Below are positions 31,297 through 42,400 of a stretch of DNA of 64,000 bases, in pieces. The DNA comes from Sceloporus undulatus. Its lineage: Eukaryota; Chordata; Lepidosauria; Squamata; Phrynosomatidae. Below the pieces are notes generated by a model. It saw only the letters and a list, made by a program, of their open reading frames with translations. It was not told the origin of the DNA and did not search any database. Position 1 is the first letter of the stretch. Every line of letters begins with the position of its first letter. The DNA lies in NCBI RefSeq assembly GCF_019175285.1, contig NC_056524.1:231898894-231962893 (forward strand), given 5' to 3'. The translations under genes and the position numbers were made by a program.

Positions 31297-31372
31297 ACAT
31301 TTATTGTGTGCCTTCAAGTCATTTCCTACTCATGGTGAGCCAATGGTGAACCCATTATGGGGCTTGCTTGCT
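31297..31372 (-). mobile_element. SINE tail fragment
   Basis: ATTGTGTGCCTTCAAGTCAT and CCATTATGGGGCTTGCTTG on the plus strand: 3' part of the tRNA/MIR-core SINE. Confidence 0.6.
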
Positions 31373-32485
31373 TTGGGAATTACAACTGACCATTGCATCC
31401 ACAAGAAACAAACTGATCTAGCTTGTGTCCAAAATATCCAAATCATTCCCTATTTAGATTTCGCTCAAGGATTGTCTGAGCCTGCTTTACAGTGAGATTT
31501 TATCTGAAGGCTCTGTGCTTCAATCTACCTTTATATGATACTAGATAGGCAGGTACCTGAGATAGAGTCTTTTTAGTGGTGGCACCATGATTGCCTTTAT
31601 GTATGATTTTGTTCTACCATTCTCCTATTACTATTCTTTTAACCTATTGTTTATACATTCTTTGCTCTGTTTTTATTATCTGGCATTACATTCTTTCTTC
31701 CACACCTATAATCTATCTTGTGAAAAGAAGGATGATAATTGCATTTTCTCATTTATTCACTTCCTGTAACATGCAAAGCCACTCAAGACAATGTAGATGA
31801 GTTCCCTTGTTCCTGTTACTTATGACTTAATATGGGGCAGTGAGAATGAAAGAAATAATTATGGGCCACATAACATAATCTGGAAATGTGCTCACAGACT
31901 AGACATCATATAGCTATCCCACATGACTACATTTGACCTTTACCAATTAGGCATGTATTATTTGCTAGTTTTTGCTGTCATATGCTGAATTTGCAAAAGG
32001 CTAACATTATGAGAGCAAGATACTGAGCGGTCTTTGAAGTATGCTGTTAGGTTACTATGCTAAGATAGTTTCAAAACTCTGTACATGAAAGCAAAGTTGG
32101 CAAATCCATTTTTCAAGTAAGGAAGATGAGGAAGTTTTAAAAATAAAAAAAACCCCTCAGCAACCAGTAAGTATAACCTACTGCCTAGTAAACACCATCA
32201 CTGAGTTTAGCTTGGTATTCCCAATATAGTACTATATAAACATAGAGTGTTACACACGTGACTTAGAGTAGTGGTTCTCAAACTCTGGAATGGGGCCCCC
32301 AGAGAGGGACAAGAGTTGCTCAAGGGGGGCATGAGGCTTGGAGGTCCTGATTCCTGCTCCTACTCTGCTTCCCAAACCTTTTCTGTCCTGGAGGGGAGGA
32401 AAAAAGTAAAGAGGGCACTTGGAATCTCTGCCCAAGAAAGGAGAAGGAGAGCTATTTCCTTATAAAATGTAAACAAAAGAATATA

Positions 32486-32765
32486 CAGTCGCCCCTCCGT
32501 TTTCAACAGGATCCGTTCCGAACCCCCCGCAAAAATGAAAAATCACCAATATTCAAGTCCCATTGGCTTGAATGGCAGCACGTGCCCAGGGGACACCCAT
32601 GTGCTTGTGCCCTGCTTTATCTCCCACTGTTTGCTGCCCAATAATAGGCGAGGGACGTGGATTCCAAGTCCATGAAAACAGGGCCCTCCACATTCACTGG
32701 GGTTAGGGCACAGATTCCCTTGTGAAAGTGAAAAAAACACAAATTTTAAAAAAAATTGAAACGTG
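32486..32765. mobile_element. CAGTCGCCCCTCCG-type MITE
   Basis: Starts CAGTCGCCCCTCCGTTTTC after TA, with GGATCCGTTCCGAACCCCCC and AAGTCCATGAAAACAGGG inside. The right end near 32760 is worn. The end motif points to the pogo/Tc1-mariner group. Confidence 0.5.
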
Positions 32766-33054
32766 AGAGAACACAACTACTTTACTTTATGTTACACTAC
32801 ACCCCAAATGATCTCCAAAGTAGCAGTTTGATACATAACCATTTAATCCCCCTCAAACTTAAAAAAGTAGATCAGGCAGTAACTTCTGATCATTCTAGTT
32901 TGCCAAAAATGGTGTGGTCTGTCCATAGCGGTGGAAATTGTTCCCTGTCACAGCTGCCCACCAGTGGCCTCAATCCTGTGTCATGCTTGTTGGTATTATT
33001 AAGTTATCTGATACAATTGCTAATTGGCAATTTCACTGGGGCCACCTCAAGTGA

Positions 33055-33405
33055 AAAATGATGTCCATCTTCAAGGACTGACAATTTCTTGAGTGAAAAA
33101 TGAGGGTGAGAAGTTCCTCAAATACACTGCTTCAGTATAGCACTGCATTTTTGAAAAATAGTTTTGTGAGAAAGTTGAAAGGAATACCACAAAGAACATA
33201 AATTATCTGGGGCAGAATCTGAGAGAAGGTCAACATACTTAAAATGACTGTTTTGCCCCAGATACTTTGTGTTCTTTGTGACATTCCTTTATTTATTCCA
33301 CAAAACTGTTTTCAAAAATATGTTATTTTTAGTCACTGCATTTGGGGGACTTCTCAACCCCATTTTTTCACTCAAGAAATTGCCAGTCCTTGGAGGTGGA
33401 CAAAA
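33055..33405. mobile_element. Long inverted repeat with about 155-bp arms
   Basis: Left arm about 33055-33214 (GTCCATCTTCAAGGACTGAC, TTTCTTGAGTGAAAAATGAG, CACAAAGAACATAAATTATC, TGGGGCAG) and right arm about 33250-33405, its reverse complement (TTGCCCCAGATACTTTGTG, TTTTTCACTCAAGAAATTGC, CAGTCCTTGGAGGTGGAC). Loop about 35 bp. Foldback DNA element or inverted MITE pair. Confidence 0.8.
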
Positions 33406-35038
33406 CTTTTCAATTCTTATAAGACATATATCTTTTTGTTAAAAGAAATGATACACTTCTCTTTTGTCAAGTGCCCATGTGTGCGTAATTGTTGAACAAA
33501 GCTACTTAGCATCCCGCTCTAGGAGAATGTCACAAGGAATTGTGTATAAAAAAGAAAAAGGTGTACCTCTACCTCTGATTTCAGCAGCTAGAAAGGCTTG
33601 GCATTTAGTCTCTTGTCAAGTACTATCTCATATTAAATTATATTTATAGAGTAACTCAGAATTAGAAATAGATGTTATATTACTATTAATTGGAGATGTG
33701 GATTGAATTTAGGATATGCTAAACCAGCTAATGGGTTGGGAGATTTTTCCACCAGTTGCAGTATTGCACCTTAAATATTATTTATTTATATAAAATAAAA
33801 AATATTAATTCTGAATAGTAATTAAGTGCAATTACATCATCTTTAAAGTTTTTTTTCTTTTTTTAGCCACCAGCTTTGAGAGTTTCAGTATCTCCTATAT
33901 CATTGGTAGATTTTTTTAAAAATATAGAAATCTACCATAATTGCTTATATATGCTGTTTGGAAGGTGGTAAATTGGATATTTGAGGTAAGTGAAATGATG
34001 AATGAGAAGGTCTAGTACAATAGCCTCTATATGCACTGTTTCTTTCAATGCAATTCTGAGATTGATTTAGCAAAAACTGGTATCTGGGGGCATGCTGAAC
34101 ACAACACTTTTAAAGGAAGAAATGGCCAAATATTGGCTATGTAATCTACAGTAATTAATACCTTTCTGAGTTATATGATTTAATCATGTCTTTCTGCTTG
34201 GAAATGAAGATTCTTATTCATTTTGACTCAGGAAATCCTTGACATTTGACGTATTTATGAATTGGTGTATCACATTCCTAGAATGTGAAATCTAACAAAG
34301 GTGTAAGATAAGTTATCTGAGCCCTAATAGTTGCAGAGACTTATATTTCAAGGTTAGAATGGTCCACAGCCAAATGTTTTCCACTCCGGTATTACATGGT
34401 TGTACACATGAAAGGTCATCCACATACATCTGTGAAACACAGCATAACTAATGGATAGTTTAACAATAGCTTTTTAGAAGGGGTAGGGCAATACTGCTAT
34501 ATGAAGAAAATATGAACCAAGTCCTCTGTAAACATACAGCTTAAGACAAATATTTTAAAATGCATTTTAAAATTTCATTCTTTTTAGATAGATTTGGGAG
34601 GTGAGAAGAATCAGTCAGGCATGTTGCCTGGAAAATTATACCATCCACTTCAAGGCAAGCAAATTAATACCCCAGTGCCAGGTATTCATAAAGAAGCAGG
34701 AGAATTAGAAATATGAAACAGGAAACTCATGAAGCAATGCAGCATTCTTTTGAGAAACAGGAAAGTCCAGCCTCAGCAGGTTTAGAGTAAGTTCTTTATC
34801 CATTTCTGGCCTTTTCAAGAACACAGACTAGTGTGAGTAATACTCTCTTGGCAGGAAAAAATGGGCAGGGTAAAATCAACATTCTCAGCAGAGAAAATGA
34901 AGCATAATTTCTAGAAGTGTCTCTTCCACTTCTTTTTCTCTTGTGGTCTAGCTGTTCTGTACATGTTATATTTTATTCTCATTCTTCTGTTCTTATAGCA
35001 GAATCCTATGGATATATAACCAAGTTCAATGAGATATA

Positions 35039-35270
35039 CAGTCAGCCCTCTGTATCCACAAATTCTTTATTCCCCGATTCAACCATCCATAGCATGAAAA
35101 TATTAAAATATATATACACATTTTAAAAAACAAACCTTGATTTTGTCATTTTATATAAGGGACACCATTTTTACTATGTCATTGTATTTAATGGGAGTTA
35201 AACACTCACAGATTTTGAGACACACAGGGATCTTGGAAACAAACTCCAGTGGATATCAAGGGCCCATTCT
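35039..35270. mobile_element. TA-flanked pogo/Tigger-like MITE
   Basis: CAGTCAGCCCTCTGTATCCA at the left after TA, GACACCATTTTTACTATGTC inside, GATATCAAGGGCCCATTCTA at the right. More diverged than 18990-19222. Confidence 0.65.
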
Positions 35271-36819
35271 ACATACAATATACAACCATACCTCAGTTAA
35301 CAAAGCCTTTGACAGTGATACTTTTTATGAAAGCTTTTTACTCTTGATCCGTCCTCCTTTTCCTCCTCATGTTCTGTCTCCCTGAGTGTTTGTTAGCAAC
35401 AGTGGCATTGGAAAGATGGTGAAGAAGGGCAGGAGGAATACAGAATTTTGGTGCCAGGTTGCAGTAGCATCTCTGCAGTACGCAATACAACAAATAAAGC
35501 TTCAGATGAGGAAGAACAGGTTTCTACCCTAGCTGATTTTACTGTAGCCATGTGTACCTGCCTACAACATGCAACAGGTTAACAGTGGCTGCTTCCAGAA
35601 TCCCTTAACATGTTTAAATACCAAAATAGAGAAAAGGGCAAAGCAGATAGGCCTGCCTCACCAGTTCCCCACAGCACATTAAAAATGCCCTTAGTGTGTG
35701 TTTGACCATCAAAACAGAACTAATTAAGAGGTGTGTGGTGAAAGACAAATTATCCCTGAATACAGTTTGGAAGGAGCTATCAAGTGGTCTCTTGGAAGTT
35801 CAAAATAGTTTTGTTTACTTATGGAAAGCTTACAGGTCTGATTGTTTCATTTTACACATGCATACTGTTTTAAGTTTTCTGAAACATGTTGAACTGCTTT
35901 TCTGTGGTGTAGGAACCTATTCATTTTATTTTCATGTTATTTCTGACACTTGTATCATTTTTGTTTTTTGTTTTTGTTAAGGAAGCAATGCTTAGGAATA
36001 CATATACTTTATTAACTGAGGTATACTTGCAATGCAGCATTAGGGGAATGGATGAAAGGGGAGCTCAACCACCACTTCAAAAACTTAGCTGCTTGTCAGC
36101 TAGGTAAGTGGTACATTTTCTTGTTTTGTTTGACATTTCCCCATCCCAACAGGTTTAAATGGGGGGTAAGAATTAATTATACAAACTCCCAGACTAACAC
36201 AAATGGAGGCCTTCCTGGGGATCCCTGAAAAGTGAAGCAGTCATGGAGTCTTTCACCTTTATCACACTCCTTCCCAGCACATGCAGTTCTGAAGTTAAAC
36301 AATTCTAAACATATTATTTTTACTGAGTGCAAATAAAGCACCCATGTCAGATTCTTCTGTGAGGCACCGCAGCCCATCCGACCCTAGTAGGACAGCTATC
36401 CAAGGGGAATTATGGTAGGATCACCTGGAGCCACCCTTCCCCCAAATGTGCTTAGTTAGGCTTCTAGTCTTATTTTATAGCAGGCTTGTAGAAAATGACA
36501 TAGAAAAGATGATTGTTTCAGTACTTAGCCTTGATTCTCTGCTCTGCTCCTGCACTGCAAAAACAAAACACACCAAGCACATGGAGATATGCATTTCTCT
36601 CATTTAAGGCCACTCCTTCTACATGTTCTACTCCAGGCTACCTGGAGTAGGTACCTCTAGGCTACCTGGAACCAGAAAAGGCAGCAAACATTGATGCTCC
36701 ATGTTTAGTTAGCAACATCTATTTGCTCCTCTATTTGCACAATGTTTTCAACAAAGCACATATTACACAAGGTTACTTTGCCCAAGAAAACAAGTGATCC
36801 GAAAGAAGGGAAAGAAAGT

Positions 36820-39409
36820 ACTATCAGGAAATATTTTTTATTGTACAATAATCAAAGTTCTCCCTCCCTCCAAAAAAAAAAAAAAAAACAACACAAGAGG
36901 GGAACAATGAACAGCAACAACAGCATCTGATAATGAATGATACAGTCTTTCACAAAAACATAATAATAAGAGAAAAATGCATTAGTACTTGTTGCTCCCG
37001 CCCCCCATGAAGAAAGGCTTTGTAGAGGAAACATAGGGTTGTGGGGGGAAAGGGGGTAAATATGTCAAGTCTAAATAACTGCACATTAAAGTTACAATGA
37101 CAGTGTTACAGTGCACAGCATGGTTCTTGTCCTTTCCCCCCTCCCCCCTGATCATTTTTCTATACAAAAGCAAGCAATATAACTTAAGCAAAGATCTATG
37201 ACATTTGGAGAATTTGAGTGAATGGAAATATAGACTGCTGTTTCACCAACAAGATTTCACCAATATGTTGGCTTTAGCAAAGTTAATTCCCCCCCCCCCC
37301 CCCCCCAAATCTATATATTCCCTCCGTCATGGAGCAAATTCAACAACCTCTGGCAAAATATTTATGGAAGATTAGGAGTGTAACTGTCCAAAGGTGAAAG
37401 CAATTATTCTGTGGTTTATACTGCTAATTAAAAGTGAATCTACTCTGTATGTATATGTACCGATGTTGGGTGCTTGTCTATGGCCAGCAAGTTATCCCAT
37501 TTCCAGTACTGAAAAAAGGGACATGTGCAGACGATAACAGGCATTTAAAGGGGGAGGAGGGAAGATATGTTTTCAAGTAAAGTAACTTTTTTTTAAACAC
37601 AGATGCACATGTCCAGAAAAAGTAGTATTTCTGGCACTGAGGTGAAAAGTTTCATTCTGGTTTAATCCATACAAGTTAAATTCAGTTTCTCCCACAGACC
37701 AATAAGGCATTTGAGTAGTATGAGTTTATCAGTTTGATGAGACCATGTATCTTGGACTTATCAACGTATTCACTCTGAAGAAAATGTTCTTATATGAATT
37801 ACTATTTTTTAAACTACCCACACAAATGAACTAGCTCAAATGCTTGATTCCAACTTCCTATTTATTCTTCGTCTGCCTTCAAAATGGAGTGTCATTAATT
37901 CAGAGGCTCAGGAATAAATGTCTTTTCTGAGGTTTCATGTTATTGTTAGGAAACCAAAATTTCAGAAGTGTAACACGCAACCTTGATTTATCCCTATTTT
38001 ATGACAGTTTTTAGGGGGAAAGAACAGCTTCCCCTTTAAGTAACATTTTTGATTACTATATTTTTCTTCCCTCATATATAACCCCTTAACTTAAAGAACA
38101 GAAAAGATGAAACACTTGATACAAATATTCACTGTATTCAAGGGATTTGCAGTTTAAAATGGTGTACAATCAATAGTGGCTTTGTGCGAAATACTTAAGA
38201 CGTTTTCTTTTTTCCATTTAACACAATATTTTCAGTTAGGACCTCTTAGAGATGAACACTACACAATGGGACGAGAGATATTGTTATCTAGAGAGAACCT
38301 TACAATCTACACAAACCAGATCTTAACTCACTCTCAGGCAAGAAAAGCTTGGATTTTCAAAGATTATTCCCTTCTCGTAATTTTGTAGTGTAATACAGCA
38401 AATGAGCTTCATTTTCAAAAGGGATAGACTTTTAACCCCACAGCTTTGTCACTTTAACTGAAGAACATATACCAAAGGCCCCTGTACAATATTATTATTA
38501 AATGATTTTAAAAATGACATTCACCACTTACTTTAAATAACATCAAGATGAGACTTACCACTTCATTAACATCCTCCTTGGATGTGGAAAAACACAAAGT
38601 CTGAATTTCAGGGGCAAGGGAAGACCATAGCAACTTATTTAATCAACAGATGGCAGATTTCAGTTTCATTTAGCCTCCATTGGAATATATCTGTCAATAC
38701 ACGGCACATGATACATTGTGTTTATTTCACAACACTAAAAATGGTGTTGTGAATTTGGTATTTTGTTAGGTATAAAAAGCTACTTGTGACAATTTGGAGA
38801 TAATTTTCACACAGTTACGAGCAACTCTGTAGGGGTCAATAACAAACAGAATTAGTAGAAAATACTTCTGAACATTCTAACCAACATTCTCACCCTTATT
38901 GCAACGGTGCTGGAAAAGAAAAAGTATTTCTCTTTCATCCTGCTGGCAGTTTTACTCAATGTCCATGAGCCAACCTTCACGACTGTTCCTAAGACAAAAC
39001 TAGTCTACAGGGATGGTTTACAAGGACTGAGAAAAAGTTACTACTATTTGTACATGTTTTGCCATCACTGCACTCAATTTAACCTTTCGGCACTGTACAC
39101 TATTATTTCAGCAGAGAAAAGCACATTGAATACTATGTGTAAATCAAGTTATGAATAGTCATTTTTTGGCCAAATGTTTTGTTTTCTATAAATGCTTTTT
39201 CTGTGTTTGTTCCACAGGCAATGAACATGTACTTGATCATCCTCTGCCATTCTTGGTAAATTGTAAAGATGAATTTTGCTCCACCAAAAAAGTGGCTGTT
39301 CATCTTGGAAAAGAGCATTCACAGAGTCAACTAGACAGCATTATTTGGGTCCCAAAAGGTAGTGTGTATCCATTTGATGCTTAAAGTATGTCATCCTGGC
39401 AGACCCAAA
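36820..39409 (-). other. WDFY1: Probable WDFY1 3' UTR
   Basis: AT-rich sequence directly after the WDFY1 stop with no recognisable transposon over about 2.6 kb, in contrast to the flanking spacer. AATAAA hexamers on the minus strand lie at 38721-38726, 37861-37866 and 36837-36842. Mammalian WDFY1 also has a long 3' UTR, as I recall. A C homopolymer lies at about 37291-37306. Which polyadenylation site is used cannot be told from the sequence. Confidence 0.5.
36837..36842 (-). terminator. WDFY1: Candidate distal polyadenylation signal of WDFY1
   Basis: AATAAA on the minus strand about 2.57 kb past the stop, followed by an A/T-rich and then T/C-rich stretch (toward 36790). Chosen as the likely distal site because unique sequence continues up to it; the AATAAA at 37861-37866 and 38721-38726 could serve as earlier sites. 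Confidence 0.4.
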
Positions 39410-39469
39410 TCAGCGTGATGCATATCCAGTTGCAAGGCCACAACCTACTACTGGTGTCATGTCCCATAT
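39410..39469 (-). CDS. WDFY1: WDFY1 last coding exon (equivalent to exon 12)
   Basis: 60 coding bases after acceptor [27 protein letters not shown] and a TGA stop. [10 protein letters not shown] is shared with mammalian WDFY1; the last few residues differ from the human ...GFSPH end as I recall it. The exon continues into the 3' UTR. Confidence 0.95.
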   Translation of the reverse strand: MWDMTPVVGCGLATGYASR

Positions 39470-42400
39470 CTGAAAAACAGAATACAGAAGTTTTGGGGTT
39501 TTTTTTAAAGCCTCAGTGATTTACAAGAGCTATCTTCAACTTTTTCATACCCATGACTTACATTTAGCCCAAACATATATTTGGAAACGTTGCCTTAATT
39601 TTTCACCCTATACTTCTGTGTCAGTAGTGTTTCTGCTGTGACCTACCTTAAGTGAGCCAGTAGGAGTTCCCGACCCATATGGTGAAGCTGAATGATTAAT
39701 CTTTGCCACTTATGGTACTTCAAAACACTGGTATCTAACCTATCATTAAAGGATCCAAAGTAACTTGCAACAAAACAAAAGAACAAACAACAAAAAATCT
39801 AGCAGGTAACAGAATATGATCCAGTGCAAAACTAAGTTAGTCAGCTGTTTAAGCTTAATCTGTTATGTTATAGATGATGCATTATGCACTACAAGCTTGT
39901 TACTAAGCTCATGAAAGGGTCTATTCAGGACAGCAAGCAATGAGGATGAGACAGACACTATGTTTAATCTTTGAAAAACTAAAATTGTCCAAATAAGCAG
40001 CACAGAAGAAAGGTCTGTATTTCAAGAACAGAGATAACCTTTTTGGATGCTAAACAGGGTTGTTATTGTTTTTAGAAAATACTATTGAAAAATACTCCAG
40101 ATCAACAGAGGCTTTACAACATTCTGGTAAGTAAATAGCACAGGCCTTCCTGTTTTAAAAAGACTTGACAATAGACCACTTATTCAAAAAACTAAATTTA
40201 TCTGATTAGGAATATTGACATACAAATTCTTGTTAAGATTAATCCAAATTAATAAAGGATGAGTCATCCAATGCCTGATAGCCATGACAGCTAAATAGCA
40301 TATAGCATATGTTTAAAAGGGAGTATATTCTTGATTACCAGATGCTAAAGGCAAACAACTATCTCCCATCATATCCTGCACACGAATTTTTCAAAGGTTA
40401 CCCAGTTGGAAGTTATGAATCATAGGACTCACCTAAACAGATTTATGGCCAAATTCAACAAGATATTACTTGGAAATACACAAGTGTTACACAGTACAGG
40501 CCATTCATTCATTACAAATTTGTTCCAGAACTTTAGCTGTAACTTGAGACCTATTGCATGTAGCAGAAACTACCGGTAATTCAGTTTTGCGGTTTCCATT
40601 TTGAGCCTGAATCCTTTGATCCCAAGATTATATAGCTACAATATCAAACCATGTATCCAACTTGAAAAGTTCTGGAGAAACTCAAGCCTTTCTCACTGTT
40701 TTGTGTCATTTTGGTCCTAACCCAGTATGATCCAATTGTGGATTGTGGATTTTTTTTAATGGACTAACAAGACTTTATTTGCTTTTTATATACTGCCTCC
40801 AGTTATCAAACTCACTCTTATTTTAATTTACTGCAAATGTCAAATCTCTACAATCCACAAAAGGAAGGCATACAAATGCACCAACACAGAAACACAAGGC
40901 ATCGGTTACTAGTCTTTTCAGCAAGGGAAGATGTTAAATGCTCCACTGGCACAGGAGCTGCAGCTAGAATTACTATCAAATCCATTTCAGTATAAGGCAC
41001 CCAAGGGAAGGTAAGACACCTTTTTCCCCACTACATTGGATCCTAAAGATATAGTTCAATAGGCAGTTGATGCAATATTGCCCCAGCCCCAAACAGATAG
41101 GGGCTATTTTCCTCTAGGTGTCACAAACAGTGGGAAAGACACAACACCTACTGTATTTCTGTGCAACTGCTCTGTTAAATTTATTTAAAATGTCATCTTG
41201 AGTATGCATGTTTTTCCTGAGTTCTACTGAATATTTTCTACTAAGCTTCTGTTTCTGAAGCTGTGCAAGTTAGTCAGTAGTCTCTGGAACATTTGGGCCA
41301 AGTTAGAACAAATAATGCCTACCTTTACTACTCGATCACTTCCACATGTCACCATAAGTCCTCGCGAGATGTCCATGGACATATGGGAAATGTTATGTTT
41401 TCCTTCATGAAAAGTTGCCAAAGAAGTACGACTTGAGGGGGGGAAAACACCAGAATTTAAATAAGGTCTACTTGTTAGGCAGTGCTCAATTCAGGTACAG
41501 AAAATTTCAGTACACAAAACACTTGAGAGGAATAGGTTTGTTGTAAATTAAATGTGCCATGTCTAAAGTCAGCATCTGAATGACATTTGAACAATAAGCC
41601 AATTCATTAAAAGTACTAATTGGATCTCTAAATATGGAAGAATTCAGAACTCTGGAACACACACATCGCACATCACATTCCTCACTTTAAAAAAAGATGG
41701 CTGAATTCAAAATACTCTTAGTCCTAGACTAACCAAATGAGGTTAAGATAGTTGTTAAGGTTGATCTGCTAGCCTGTGTAGGATATTTACATATCATCAA
41801 TAAGGTAATCTGTAATTCAGGTGAACAGATGTGGTATGGGCTTTACATTGTTTTGTGAATTTGTGGGAGGCAGAGGAGTGGCAGGCAGACATTAATTCCA
41901 ATATATAAGTAGGATTCAGCAAATGCAGTCGCTGGGGTCATTGTGGTAACAGATTCTATCTGCTCTAGTAAGTGAATGTAGTGATAAAGAGATAAGGAGA
42001 TAAGCTCAGGGAGGCTTTTTACTGTGATTTGTGATTATTAGCTGGCATCGAATAGACATGGAGAGATAAGAAATGAGCCAATCGCCCTCGGGGATTGGGG
42101 CAAGGAAATTTTCTTCTGAAGAAAATTCCCTTGGCAATTATCTGCCATATGTGTTATATGGAGGTAGTGGAAGAAGCCATTCCTTCTGTCTCACTCATTC
42201 TCTTGCACCTGCCACTACCTCTCTCTTTCTTCCCTAACCTACTTTCTTGCCCAGAACACTGCTGGAGAGAGATAGATCACTCTGGCCAGAGGTCTGCAAA
42301 GGTTGGAAGGCCTTTCAAATTAGGTTGAATACAGATTGAAGCAAAGAATGTTTGTTCAGTTTATTTTATCAATCCCAATCTTTTGGAACAAGCAAGGACT

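Larger units (their letters stand above)
29830..36815. other. Intergenic spacer between AP1S3 and WDFY1
   Basis: About 7 kb between the AP1S3 first exon and the probable end of the WDFY1 transcript. Holds an interrupted SINE (30490-31025), a SINE scrap (31297-31372), a hAT-like end (32268, AGTGGTTCTCAAACTCTGG), MITEs at 32486 and 35039 and the inverted repeat 33055-33405. I recognise nothing in 29880-30480, 31375-32265, 33410-35035 or 35275-36815, which are AT-rich. Confidence 0.5.
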
